Below are positions 1 to 7,775 of a DNA stretch of 18,907 bases, one piece after another; positions within the stretch are counted from its first letter, which is position 1, and each line of letters opens with the position of its first letter. The notes under the pieces were generated by a model that was given only the letters and a program-made list of their open reading frames with translations, had not been told where the DNA came from and made no database searches. Origin of the DNA: Bacillota bacterium (lineage in GTDB: Bacteria > Bacillota > Clostridia > Acetivibrionales > DSM-1351); the NCBI GenBank assembly GCA_023397905.1, contig JAEWSZ010000189.1, forward strand, positions 1 through 18,907, in the 5' to 3' direction. The position numbers and the translations under genes were made by a program.

Positions 1-660
1 GTCTATGCTGAAACCCGCATACACCATGTGCCCGCTTGTTTCTGTCCTGCCCAGGCTGTCCGTGATGCCGTCTGCGCTTTCCTTTTTCACACAGCTCCAG
101 AGACTCCTCTGCATGGTCTCATGTACAGGTGAAAAATCAAGCCCCGACTTGATATGTATATCTCCTGAAAAGTTTACAGCTTCAAAGGAAACCCGCTGGC
201 AGCCCAACTTGGGTCTTGTCATACTCAAAAATCTGCTGAATTCCACCTTCACTTCCTTACCTGTCCGGGTAGTCCATATGAATTTCCTGGTCAGAAGCCC
301 TGTCCTCATGTCCAGCTTGCGCTGGAAATCCCTGATACTGCATTTCGCAGCATCCAGTTCTTCACCATCCAGCTCTATTCTCGTATAGAGCCAGTCCACT
401 GCATTCACCATGAAGGTGGCCCGGTTTGAAATACCCTTATAGGCAGATCTTTCAGTTATATGCTCTTCGTATACCCCGTTCAGATAGCTTCCCAGAAGCC
501 TGTCTCCACTGTAACCTTCCTCGAAATAGCCCCTCACTCCCATGTATTCGTTGCCAAGAGAAAATATCGACTCGGAAACGCGGCCGTACTCAGGTTTGAA
601 ATCTTCTTCGACAATTTCCCACGGACATATCTTTAAATATCTGTCTGCAAATTTTCCCAT
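1..660 (-). CDS. Glycoside hydrolase family 65 protein (disaccharide phosphorylase-like), 3' part outside window
   Basis: The minus strand is open from an ATG at 660 to the window edge, giving 220 codons without a stop. An AAGGAGAA ribosome binding site lies just upstream of the ATG. The translation begins MGKFADRYLKICPWEIVEED and continues with FSLGNEYMGVRGYFEEGY and LGSYLNGVYEEH, the LGNGYxGxRG...YxNGxYE pattern of the GH65 N-terminal beta-sandwich domain. Family members (maltose, trehalose, kojibiose, nigerose phosphorylases and some hydrolases) are usually 750-800 residues, so roughly a quarter is visible. The catalytic (alpha/alpha)6 barrel and its general-acid Glu are outside the window, so phosphorylase versus hydrolase and substrate cannot be decided. 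It is the last visible gene of the importer module and is inferred to split the imported disaccharide in the cytoplasm; no signal peptide is seen. Confidence 0.85.
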   Translation of the reverse strand, partial: MGKFADRYLKICPWEIVEEDFKPEYGRVSESIFSLGNEYMGVRGYFEEGYSGDRLLGSYLNGVYEEHITERSAYKGISNRATFMVNAVDWLYTRIELDGEELDAAKCSIRDFQRKLDMRTGLLTRKFIWTTRTGKEVKVEFSRFLSMTRPKLGCQRVSFEAVNFSGDIHIKSGLDFSPVHETMQRSLWSCVKKESADGITDSLGRTETSGHMVYAGFSID

Positions 661-773
661 AAAATTCTCCTTATTCAATAATCTTACATATAGAATTGCA
701 AAAACCCTTATGACCACAATAAATGAATGCTTTGCATTTATGTTCCGGCTATGGGAGTAACTTCCTATGCGTT

Positions 774-812
774 AAAGAAGGTTGGCACGGAACAGCTGCG
801 CCAACCTTCTTT
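774..812 (-). terminator. Stem-loop between binding-protein gene and GH65 gene, possible partial terminator
   Basis: A perfect 13-bp stem (774-786 pairs with 800-812) encloses a 13-base loop. It lies 16 bases past the stop of the binding-protein gene. On the minus strand the 3' arm ends in TTCTTT and is then followed by AACGC, so the U tract is short and partly inside the stem. It could end most transcripts, or it could protect the binding-protein mRNA 3' end while letting some polymerase reach GH65. The GH65 gene has a good ribosome binding site but no convincing promoter that I can see in 661-773. Confidence 0.6.
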
Positions 813-828
813 CAATAAGAAATACTAA

Positions 829-2400
829 TTACTTGCCTTTTGCTGCTATGAATGCATCAAGCTGTGTCTGTTTTTCATCGATAACTTTTTGCATACCGGC
901 AGCTTTTAAAGCTGCATTGAATTTCGGAATCGTTGTTTCGGGATCTACCGATCCGGAATAAATAGCGCCTGTGAACTGCTTAATAACGTTGTTGTACGCT
1001 GCAACTTCGTTCTTTACAGGAGTGGGATCAAAGCTGAAACCGAGAGCTGCCGACCTGTCGGCGCTGTCATTGAATGTCTTGTACTGATCGTATAAATCCT
1101 TATCATCAGCTTCCCACAGATAGTCAAGCAACTGATTTCCCATCAGCCAGTTCATATTCAGGTTGTAGGTGGAAGTTTCCGCAGTCATTCCTTCAGGATA
1201 TTTAATAGTATTGTCATCGACTTTTACATAATCCTGACCTTCAATACCCCAGTTCAACAGGTTTACAAGGTATTTATCCTTGTGCAGCATGTTTGCGAAC
1301 ATTATTGAACGGGCCGGATCGTTTGCAGTACTTGGAACTGCCAGTATTGCGCTTGCAGCGTCGCTGGTTGTCATGTAAGGCTTATCCATTGGGATATAAA
1401 TTACAGGCATACCGCTTTGGCGTCCTTCCTGATTGGCTATGCCGGGCTTGCCTGACTGGCCGTAGCCGGCTGCTTTCTTGGCTTTTACAGCCAGATATTC
1501 CATTTGGGTTGTGGAAGCGGCGTCTTTATTGATGTAACCTTTTGTAAACCAGTCACGTGTCAATTTAGCGGCTTCCATGAAATCAGCCTGTTCAAACATA
1601 TTTACAACCTTGGTATCTCCGGCTGCTCTGCTTATAGCGCCGGGGCCGTCGCCAAGCGTATCATACGCGTTGATTGCCATCATCTGCACCATAGGTGAAT
1701 TTTCACTTCTGGCTGCTAAAGGAACCATGCCGGGTTCGCCCTGCTTGATTTTGTCAAGGTAAGGAGTCAGATCGGACCAGTTTTTGATTGTATCCGCGCT
1801 GATGCCATATTTATCGGCTATTTCCTTATTGAATATCAAGCCCTTGTCGGCTGCCCATTCCTTGTAGCCTGTCAATCCGTATGCTTTTCCTCCGATAAAT
1901 CCTGCTTCTCTGACATCCTGAGGAACTGTAGCCAGATAGTCGGGAGCATACTGGGCGATCAAATCGTCAACGGCAAGGATCTGTTTCTTTGCAGCGAACT
2001 GAGCTTCAAACATCCACGCTGCGGTAAACATCAGGTCGAATTTTTCACCGGATGCAAACATAAGGTTGACCTTGTTGGCGTAATTTCCCCATGAAATCGG
2101 ACGATATTCCAATGTAGCATTTATCTTTTCAGTCAGATATTTGCTAGCCGCTTCATTAACTGCCGCCAGGTTTTTCGGAGTTTCACCCATGGTAACGAAA
2201 ACCAGTTTGACAGGAGCCAAAGTCTTTGGGTCAATTGCACCGGAATCTGCCGCTGTTGACGTTCCTGCCGTTGATGTTGCGACTGAATTCGAGCTCGTGC
2301 TGCTGGTGTCCGTTGATGTACCCGAGCTTCCGCATCCGGCCAGAGCGGCAGAAATGGTCAAAGAAAATGCTAATATTAACGTACCAATCCTTCTTTTCAT
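829..2400 (-). CDS. ABC transporter extracellular solute-binding lipoprotein (LplA/YtcQ type)
   Basis: This is a 523-residue secreted lipoprotein. The ATG at 2400 is chosen because GGAGGG sits just upstream and a signal peptide follows at once: MKRRIGTLILAF, a hydrophobic core, then LAGC, with lipidated Cys at residue 23. An in-frame extension to 2487 has no ribosome binding site and would put about 29 extra residues before the signal peptide. A Ser/Thr/Gly/Ala-rich linker (about residues 24-55) precedes the folded domain, which starts around VKLVFVTMGE. Segments such as KFDLMFTAAW and GKAYGLTGYKEW fit the large (about 500-residue) family 1 binding proteins that partner LplB/LplC-like permeases. 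Unlike the second binding protein here, it has no DxNGNGxxDE calcium-loop motif. It follows the two permease genes, an order less common than binding protein first. The ligand is unknown; a disaccharide or oligosaccharide is inferred from the GH65 neighbour. Confidence 0.9.
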   Translation of the reverse strand: MKRRIGTLILAFSLTISAALAGCGSSGTSTDTSSTSSNSVATSTAGTSTAADSGAIDPKTLAPVKLVFVTMGETPKNLAAVNEAASKYLTEKINATLEYRPISWGNYANKVNLMFASGEKFDLMFTAAWMFEAQFAAKKQILAVDDLIAQYAPDYLATVPQDVREAGFIGGKAYGLTGYKEWAADKGLIFNKEIADKYGISADTIKNWSDLTPYLDKIKQGEPGMVPLAARSENSPMVQMMAINAYDTLGDGPGAISRAAGDTKVVNMFEQADFMEAAKLTRDWFTKGYINKDAASTTQMEYLAVKAKKAAGYGQSGKPGIANQEGRQSGMPVIYIPMDKPYMTTSDAASAILAVPSTANDPARSIMFANMLHKDKYLVNLLNWGIEGQDYVKVDDNTIKYPEGMTAETSTYNLNMNWLMGNQLLDYLWEADDKDLYDQYKTFNDSADRSAALGFSFDPTPVKNEVAAYNNVIKQFTGAIYSGSVDPETTIPKFNAALKAAGMQKVIDEKQTQLDAFIAAKGK

Positions 2401-2433
2401 TTTATACCCTCCATATAAAACAATATTAATAAT

Positions 2434-2511
2434 CAGGTCCCGGTACTCCGCCAACTTCATATGCATATCACCACCGGCAATATGCATTTAAAGTTGTACG
2501 GTACCTGCCTG
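2434..2511 (-). repeat. Long imperfect stem-loop between permease and binding-protein genes
   Basis: The stem-loop starts 3 bases after the permease stop codon. Paired blocks from the outside in are 2434-2437/2508-2511, 2442-2446/2501-2505, 2449-2450/2499-2500, 2452-2457/2491-2496, and 2461-2468 (ATGCATAT)/2480-2487 (ATATGCAT), around an 11-base loop. That is about 25 base pairs filling most of the 118-base gap. On the minus strand the downstream flank is AT-rich but has no clean U run, so this looks more like an mRNA processing or stabilising element, or a partial terminator, than a full terminator. Confidence 0.6.
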
Positions 2512-2513
2512 TA

Positions 2514-3395
2514 TTACCCTTTAACAGCGCCGATAGTCAGTCCCTTTATGAAATATTTCTGGAAGAAGGGATATGCAAATATTATCGGCCCGATCGCTAT
2601 GATCGCCATCGCCATCCTGGAAGTCTCCTGTGGGAGAGCGGCTAGAGAGGCGGTCATGTTGTTGCTCCTGGAATTTTGCTGCAGGTACTGCAGGTTTAAC
2701 AAAATACTTTGCAGTACATACTGCATACTGTAGTTGTCATGGTTCACCTGGAATATCATACTGTTATACCAGTCATTCCAGTATGCCAGTGTTGCAAATA
2801 AACCTATGGTGGCATATACCGGCTTTGACAGCGGTATTACTATCTGGGCGAATATTCTCAATTCCCCCGCCCCATCCATGTTTGCAGCCTCCAGAAGTTC
2901 CGTAGGTATCGTGCTTGAAAAAAAAGTTCTCATGATCAGGACGTTGAAGCCGTTCAGCATAAGGCCCGGCACAACCAGCGCCCAGATATTGTCGTTAAAG
3001 TGCAGGTAATTTTTCATTACAATATACCATGGAACCAAACCACCATTGAATAATATGGTAATTACTACAAACGTTGTAAAAAACCTTCTATAAGGCATAT
3101 TTTTTCTTGAAAGGGGGTATGCCAGCGCCGAAGTTATGATCAGGCAGGCCAGCGTCCCCACAACTGTTGCAAAAATCGTGTTGCCGTATGCTCTCAGCAA
3201 AACATGGGGATCGCTGAAAACATACCTGTAGGCATAGGTCGAAAATTCATGCGGAACAAATGAATAACCGTATTTATTGATGGAATCTTCACTTGAAAAC
3301 GATATTGCTACAACTAATAATACGGGGAGAATTGCAATTGCCGAGCAAAAAATAAATATAATATGTATGAGCCAATGAGTCCGTTTATTTTCCAT
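2514..3395 (-). CDS. Carbohydrate ABC transporter permease (LplC/YtcP, MalG-like)
   Basis: This 293-residue integral membrane protein has a first membrane segment at about residues 10-32 and several later ones (near 72-92, 105-125, 138-155, 190-207, 260-280). The inner-membrane EAA loop, EAANMDGAGELRIFAQIVIP (169-188), docks the ATPase, and the C-terminus GLTIGAVKG is typical of this permease branch. It forms the channel with the permease encoded immediately upstream. The two genes are 17 bases apart, and this gene's AAGGAGG overlaps the upstream stop codon, so they are probably translationally coupled. No ATPase gene accompanies them. Family and role are secure; substrate is not. Confidence 0.92.
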   Translation of the reverse strand: MENKRTHWLIHIIFIFCSAIAILPVLLVVAISFSSEDSINKYGYSFVPHEFSTYAYRYVFSDPHVLLRAYGNTIFATVVGTLACLIITSALAYPLSRKNMPYRRFFTTFVVITILFNGGLVPWYIVMKNYLHFNDNIWALVVPGLMLNGFNVLIMRTFFSSTIPTELLEAANMDGAGELRIFAQIVIPLSKPVYATIGLFATLAYWNDWYNSMIFQVNHDNYSMQYVLQSILLNLQYLQQNSRSNNMTASLAALPQETSRMAMAIIAIGPIIFAYPFFQKYFIKGLTIGAVKG

Positions 3396-3412
3396 CTTTT
3401 TTTGAGTCCTCC

Positions 3413-4378
3413 TTAGAACAGCGCATTTTCAGGACTGATCTTGCGTACGAGCAAGTTAGTTCCCAATACTAGAAAGAATCCTACAACTGACTGATAAAAA
3501 CCTGCCGCGGACGACATCCCTATATCTCCCATATTCACAAGGCTGTTATAAACAAATGTGTCGATAACGTTTGTCACAGGCAGCAATGTTCCCGATCCCA
3601 TAGGAAGCTGGTAGAAAAGACCGAAATCAGAGTAGAAAATCTTACCGATTGAGAGAATGGTCATTATCACCATGATCGGAACCAATAAGGGAACCGTTAT
3701 AAACCTGACCTGCTGCCATTTTGTGGCGCCGTCTATAGTGGCGGCCTCATAGTACTCGGTGTCTATGCCCGTCATTGCCGATATATAAATGACGCTTCCA
3801 TAGCCCACATTCTTCCAGGCATTTGTTATTACAAGAATGAATGGCCAGTATTTTGGCTCTAAATACCATGAAACCGGTTCAATTCCAAAGGCCTTCAATA
3901 TATATCTGTTTACCAGACCGGAATCCGGATTTAAAAGGGAGTATACCAAATATGCCACGATAACCGCCGATAAGAAAAAGGGAAGCAATACCGCACTTTG
4001 ATAAAACCTCTTTGCGAAATTGGCCCTTACCTCGTTCAGCAAAATCGCCATGGTTACCGCCAGAACCAGATTCACCACTATGAATATTGCATTATAGCCC
4101 AGTGTATTTCTGGTCATTTCAAACGCCGCCTGTGTGGAGAATAAATACTTGAAATTTTCAAACCCCACCGTTGGACTCCACAAAAATCCGTCCTCGAAAT
4201 TATAGTTCTTAAAAGCGATAATAATGCCAAACATGGGAATATAGTTGTTCAACAGCAGATAAATAATGCCCGGAAGCATTAAAAAGTACAATACCTTGTA
4301 CCGCTTGATCACATTCCACTTATTTGGCTTTTTAATTACTCCGACTGCGTTGCTTCCAACTTTGACAATTGTATCCAT
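3413..4378 (-). CDS. Carbohydrate ABC transporter permease (LplB/YteP, UgpA-like)
   Basis: This is a 321-residue permease and the first gene of the transporter transcript. The ATG at 4378 follows AGGAG at 8 bases. A cytoplasmic N-terminus of about 28 residues precedes the first membrane segment (about 30-52); then comes the periplasmic-side pattern NYIPMFGIIIAFKNY, common in this family. The EAA loop is EAATIDGATKWQQVRFITVP (211-230), and further membrane segments follow to about residue 310. The C-terminus SPENALF matches the short polar ends of LplB/YteP-type permeases. It pairs with the downstream permease to form the translocation pore. The regulators lie directly upstream but behind a terminator, so expression probably depends on a separate, regulator-dependent promoter. 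Confidence 0.92.
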   Translation of the reverse strand: MDTIVKVGSNAVGVIKKPNKWNVIKRYKVLYFLMLPGIIYLLLNNYIPMFGIIIAFKNYNFEDGFLWSPTVGFENFKYLFSTQAAFEMTRNTLGYNAIFIVVNLVLAVTMAILLNEVRANFAKRFYQSAVLLPFFLSAVIVAYLVYSLLNPDSGLVNRYILKAFGIEPVSWYLEPKYWPFILVITNAWKNVGYGSVIYISAMTGIDTEYYEAATIDGATKWQQVRFITVPLLVPIMVIMTILSIGKIFYSDFGLFYQLPMGSGTLLPVTNVIDTFVYNSLVNMGDIGMSSAAGFYQSVVGFFLVLGTNLLVRKISPENALF

Positions 4379-4434
4379 CCGTTAGATCTCCTGTAAATTC
4401 AAATATGACTGGTTTGTTCGGAATCTATATTTGT

Positions 4435-4463
4435 ATTATATAATCAGTGAATAAGTCGGCTCT
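4435..4463 (-). promoter_or_regulatory. Possible weak promoter upstream of first permease gene
   Basis: On the minus strand a perfect TATAAT (4435-4440) lies 57 bases before the permease ATG. At 17-base spacing the -35 position is AGAGCC (4458-4463), a poor match to TTGACA. A good -10 with a poor -35 is what an activator-dependent promoter can look like, and an AraC-type response regulator is encoded upstream. AT-rich DNA yields TATAAT by chance, so this is only a candidate. Confidence 0.25.
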
Positions 4464-4587
4464 ACCAGATACGTGACATCATATATAACAATTGTGACCT
4501 CTTTTTCAGCTGGCTTTTTGTATAAATGTAACAAAAAATGGCCTATATGCAGTCGTACTTCCCCTTTAAGCAAATTTACATCAAGAT

Positions 4588-4664
4588 AAAAAAAGAGCTG
4601 CTGCAAAAAACAAATCCAATACACATGAAAATTCACACATACTGGATTTACTCTGCAGCAACCC
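4588..4664 (-). ncRNA. Candidate small structured RNA or leader attenuator ending in an intrinsic terminator
   Basis: From the predicted start near 4664 the minus-strand transcript would open with GGGUUGCUGCA and fold almost entirely into one long hairpin. The basal stem pairs 4654-4664 with 4595-4605 (11 pairs, two of them G-U). An internal loop is followed by 4643-4649 with 4612-4618 (AAATCCA/TGGATTT), then a GU-rich apical stem. Seven U residues (4594-4588) follow the basal stem directly. It could be an independent RNA of about 77 bases, an attenuator in the transporter leader (permease ATG is 210 bases further on), or a second terminator for the response regulator gene. The start-site promoter is listed separately. 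The structure is read directly; the function is inference. Confidence 0.45.
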
Positions 4665-4669
4665 ACTTT

Positions 4670-4698
4670 ATTATATATTGATGCGGATTTGCTATAAA
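4670..4698 (-). promoter_or_regulatory. Candidate sigma-A promoter for the structured RNA / transporter leader
   Basis: On the minus strand, TTTATA (4693-4698) and a perfect TATAAT (4670-4675) are 17 bases apart. Predicted initiation is at the G triplet 4664-4662, exactly the foot of the hairpin. The promoter lies just downstream of the response regulator terminator, so it would restart transcription. The -35 matches TTGACA at four of six positions. Confidence 0.45.
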
Positions 4699-4702
4699 TT
4701 TG

Positions 4703-4740
4703 AAAAACCGGAAATCAGCAAATAGCCATATGATTTCCGG
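4703..4740 (-). terminator. Intrinsic terminator of the response regulator gene
   Basis: A perfect 10-bp stem (4708-4717 with 4731-4740, CCGGAAATCA/TGATTTCCGG) has a 13-base loop and is followed on the minus strand by five U (4707-4703). It lies 16 bases after the response regulator stop codon. Confidence 0.85.
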
Positions 4741-4756
4741 TCAGGTCAGTTTTACG

Positions 4757-5836
4757 TCATTTTTTTGAAAAGGTATATGTATAATACCTTTTTCTATATT
4801 CCTGGGGCGTGAGGTTATAAACCTTTTTGAACATTTTCGCAAAGTATGAAAAATTGTCATAGCACAGCTCATTTGCGATGCCGTAAATGGGCTTGTCTGT
4901 TTCCGAAATCAATTCCCTGGCCTTTTTCATGCGCTCCTGCAAAATATAGTCGGACAGCGGCATTCCCGTTTCCTTGTGGAACAGCCTGGATAAATAGGAT
5001 TCATTCAGGTGGACATATTCCGACAGGTCGTCGCGGGTCAGCTTTTTGTTGAGATTTTGCTGTATGTATTTTTGAAGTTCGAGCACAATGCTCTTTTTCT
5101 TGAGCCCATTGTCTTCGGTCACGGAATTGGAGCAGACCGCCTCTATTATGTTTTCCATCCACTGCCTGAACTGTTCGTCCGTACAGGCTATTTCATGGCC
5201 TTCCAGGCTCAGCTCCAGACTGTTGAGATTTTCCAGGCTCATGCCCTTTTTCTTCAATACATAAATGGCAATCTGCAAAATGCTCTGATAGACTTTAATC
5301 AAAGTTCCCCTGTTGTCGCCCATGGAGTTGATCCACTCCATGGTCCGCTCTATGAGATCGTCGGCATCCTCTTTGTCCCCGTATCCCAGGAGGTTTTTCC
5401 ATTCCTCTTCTATTCCATAATATTTTTTGTAGCTTTCCATGCTCTTCTGATTATTTCTCTCAGACGATATCCTCTGGAAATTCTTGCGAAGCACCTCTTC
5501 CATTTCCTCATAAATGACAGGCTTCAGCAGATAATCGCAGCTGCCCAGCTGAAGCGCTTTTCTCACATAGCTAAAATCAGTATGACAGGTCAGAAATACG
5601 GTTTCCAGCTCCGGATAATGCATTTTCGCCCATTCCATCAGCTCCAGACCGTTTTCCTCAGGCATGTTGATATCGCAGATCATAAGATCAACCGGATGGT
5701 TTTCCAGGATCGCTTTGGCCTCCCTGGCATGATAGGCCTCGAAAACCTCCGCAACCTCCAATTTCCCCCAGTCAATCCCATCCACTATCCCTTTTACCGC
5801 ATAAATTTCATCATCAATAACCAGAACACGAAACAT
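4757..5836 (-). CDS. Response regulator with AraC-type DNA-binding domain (YesN-like)
   Basis: This 359-residue cytoplasmic transcription factor is the partner of the sensor kinase encoded upstream. The receiver domain (about 1-120) carries the acidic pair D8/D9, phospho-acceptor D55 in LMICDINMP, T83 and K105 in DYLLKPV, so all key residues are present. A linker of about 130 residues with no recognisable domain follows. The C-terminal AraC/XylS double helix-turn-helix (about 250-355) has the usual LSEYVHLNESYLSRLFHKE first motif and YDNFSYFAKMFKK second motif, ending with the family-typical TPQEYRKR. The ATG at 5836 follows GAGGAGGGG at 11 bases. The 118-base gap to the kinase gene holds only a small GCCGG/CCGGC hairpin (5897-5912) without a U run, so the two genes are probably cotranscribed. 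The likely target is the downstream transporter operon. Confidence 0.93.
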   Translation of the reverse strand: MFRVLVIDDEIYAVKGIVDGIDWGKLEVAEVFEAYHAREAKAILENHPVDLMICDINMPEENGLELMEWAKMHYPELETVFLTCHTDFSYVRKALQLGSCDYLLKPVIYEEMEEVLRKNFQRISSERNNQKSMESYKKYYGIEEEWKNLLGYGDKEDADDLIERTMEWINSMGDNRGTLIKVYQSILQIAIYVLKKKGMSLENLNSLELSLEGHEIACTDEQFRQWMENIIEAVCSNSVTEDNGLKKKSIVLELQKYIQQNLNKKLTRDDLSEYVHLNESYLSRLFHKETGMPLSDYILQERMKKARELISETDKPIYGIANELCYDNFSYFAKMFKKVYNLTPQEYRKRYYTYTFSKK

Positions 5837-5954
5837 AATTAAATTAACCCCTCCTCGTATAAGTCATAAAAAGCCGCTCTCGGGTTCTCTCTGTACGCCG
5901 GTGCAAACCGGCCTGTTTAAAGCATTTAATAAAGTTTCCGCCGCATATCCGCAT

Positions 5955-7724
5955 TTATATGGGCAACGCCATCTCAACTACAGCACCGCCCTGAGGGCCG
6001 TTGCAAAAAAGAATTTTGACCTCTGCGTGGTAATATAACTGACAACGGCGCTGAACGTTCCAGATGCCGATATGCTCGCCTGAATCCTTAATAAAATAGT
6101 TGTCTGACTGCAGCTCCGAAATCACCTCCGGAGGAAAGCCCCTGCCGTTATCTTCAATCTTCACGTAAATATATTTTCCAAGGCTGTCGGAATTCAGCTT
6201 GACCTGCACGCCCACATAAAAAGGTATATCCTCTCTTATACAGAACCCGTGCTCTATGGAATTTTCCACAAAAGGCTGCAGAATAAATGCCGGTACCGGA
6301 ACCGAACCTATCTCCTGGTCAATATCGATATTATAATCAAAGGATTGGGGAAACCGGATCTTTTGGATGCTGAGATAATTGCTTATATGCTCCAGCTCTT
6401 CCGACAGCGTCACAAGCGACCTGTTTGTCCGCATCATAAATCTTAAATGCCGGACCAGATGCAGGGTCAATTGTTTTACCAGCTCGGTATTTTTCACCTG
6501 GGCCAGCGAGTATACGAGATTGAGACAGTTTGCAAAGAAATGGGGGTATATCTGCGCCTGAAGCTCCTTCATCTCGGCCTTTTGCACTCTCAGCTGCTCC
6601 TCGTAGATACCGTCTTTAAGGTACTGTATCTGGTGGGCCATGCTGTTGAAGGCGTCATTTATTGAGTTGAACTCCAGAAGGTGTGAAGGTTCTATTCTTG
6701 CGGTCAGATCTCCCGATTTGATCTTGGCCATTCCCCGGAGCAGCTTTCTTACGGGCCGGTCAATTACCTTTTGCAGGTACACTAAAAAGAAGGCCAGAAA
6801 AATCGCCGCCACCAGAGGCGTAACGTATATCACGCCCTGAAAGACAGTAAGCTTTTGAACAAGGGCGTTAACTGGCAGTATTACCACCAGGTACAGGTCC
6901 GAAACATCCGAATGGATGCTCACTATCATGGAATCCGTACCGTCATTTTCACTTTTCAGAATGGTATACGGTTTCGCGTTCTCCATAAGGGCTTTATGCA
7001 GGATATCGGCCCGGAATGTTTTCAATGGGTGGGCCGTGGTATTTTTGGTAAGTACATGCCCTTCAGAAGAAGCAAACATGACCTGGGAATTGTCACTGAA
7101 TTCAATAAACCGGATGGGCGCCAGCAAATCATCCAGATTTACCCATATACCCATATACGTACCGTAGCCGGTGTCGGTCAGCCGCATCAGAAAGTACTGC
7201 CCGTCCATGTTGAAAAGCTGCCAGCTCAACGTCAGCTTTTGGCAGGTGTCCGGATCGGACAGCAGGCTTCCCAGCTCGGTATTTATTTTGTCATATTCCA
7301 CCTGCCTTTGGGGGGCCAGAAGGAATTCATGCGACACGGTTTTATACAGAAAAATCGCATTGGCGTAGCTGTACTCAAAAACGTCTTTCTGCAATTTGTC
7401 CATTACTTTCATATTGTATGTATAGTCGTCGTCAGTGGTTGTGTTGGGGTTGATATAAATAATATTCGTATCCTGAAAAGCCATACTCCGGAGATATTTC
7501 TCCATATCGTTCAGGGCATTGTCAACCTGGTTGCCGTGCAGCTGGACAATACTCTGATTGGAAGCCGCCACCTGGTTGCAGACCACTCTCATGGCATACC
7601 AGTTATTAAGAATGAGTATGAGGAGAAGAGGGACTGTTATAAGTATAAATCCGGATATTATTTTAAATCTCAACGTAGAAGTCGAAAATGTGAAATGATG
7701 CTTCAAATTAAGTATAAGAAACAC
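5955..7724 (-). CDS. Membrane sensor histidine kinase (YesM-like, LytS/YesM class)
   Basis: This 589-residue kinase has membrane segments at about 22-40 and 296-316 enclosing an extracytoplasmic sensor domain of about 255 residues. A HAMP linker (about 317-370) is followed by the His_kinase region LQAQIYPHFFANCLNLV, with H395, and an HATPase domain with N box QPFVENSIEHG (N488) and G1 box EDNGRGF. The H region departs from the usual QINPHFLYNTLN at several positions, but the His is kept. Start choice is uncertain. The GTG at 7724 overlaps the ribosome binding site GGAAGGAG, leaving no spacing. Alternatives are an ATA three codons later (8-base spacing) and a TTG six codons later. The C-terminus is unaffected. 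It senses an unknown extracellular cue, probably the transported sugar, and phosphorylates the response regulator. Confidence 0.9.
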   Translation of the reverse strand: MFLILNLKHHFTFSTSTLRFKIISGFILITVPLLLILILNNWYAMRVVCNQVAASNQSIVQLHGNQVDNALNDMEKYLRSMAFQDTNIIYINPNTTTDDDYTYNMKVMDKLQKDVFEYSYANAIFLYKTVSHEFLLAPQRQVEYDKINTELGSLLSDPDTCQKLTLSWQLFNMDGQYFLMRLTDTGYGTYMGIWVNLDDLLAPIRFIEFSDNSQVMFASSEGHVLTKNTTAHPLKTFRADILHKALMENAKPYTILKSENDGTDSMIVSIHSDVSDLYLVVILPVNALVQKLTVFQGVIYVTPLVAAIFLAFFLVYLQKVIDRPVRKLLRGMAKIKSGDLTARIEPSHLLEFNSINDAFNSMAHQIQYLKDGIYEEQLRVQKAEMKELQAQIYPHFFANCLNLVYSLAQVKNTELVKQLTLHLVRHLRFMMRTNRSLVTLSEELEHISNYLSIQKIRFPQSFDYNIDIDQEIGSVPVPAFILQPFVENSIEHGFCIREDIPFYVGVQVKLNSDSLGKYIYVKIEDNGRGFPPEVISELQSDNYFIKDSGEHIGIWNVQRRCQLYYHAEVKILFCNGPQGGAVVEMALPI

Positions 7725-7775
7725 TCCTTCCGGCAGTAAACGGTAAGGATTCCTACAAACCTTGTCACATAATAA

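Noticed and set aside
661..773. A separate promoter for the GH65 gene
   Set aside because: TTGTGG and TTGCAA are possible -35 elements, but none has a matching -10 at 16-18 base spacing.
4436..4666. A 76-codon minus-strand ORF before the first permease gene
   Set aside because: It runs through the predicted hairpin RNA, has no ribosome binding site, and its composition looks like translated non-coding AT-rich DNA.
5009..5842. A 277-codon plus-strand ORF opposite the response regulator gene
   Set aside because: It is antisense to a gene with clear receiver and AraC domains, lacks a ribosome binding site, and shows no recognisable domain.
5897..5912. GCCGG/CCGGC hairpin between kinase and response regulator genes, as a terminator
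   Set aside because: The stem is 5 bp with no U run on the minus strand, so it should not stop cotranscription.
6855..7739. A 294-codon plus-strand ORF opposite the sensor kinase gene
   Set aside because: It is an antisense shadow of the kinase reading frame with no domain or start signal.
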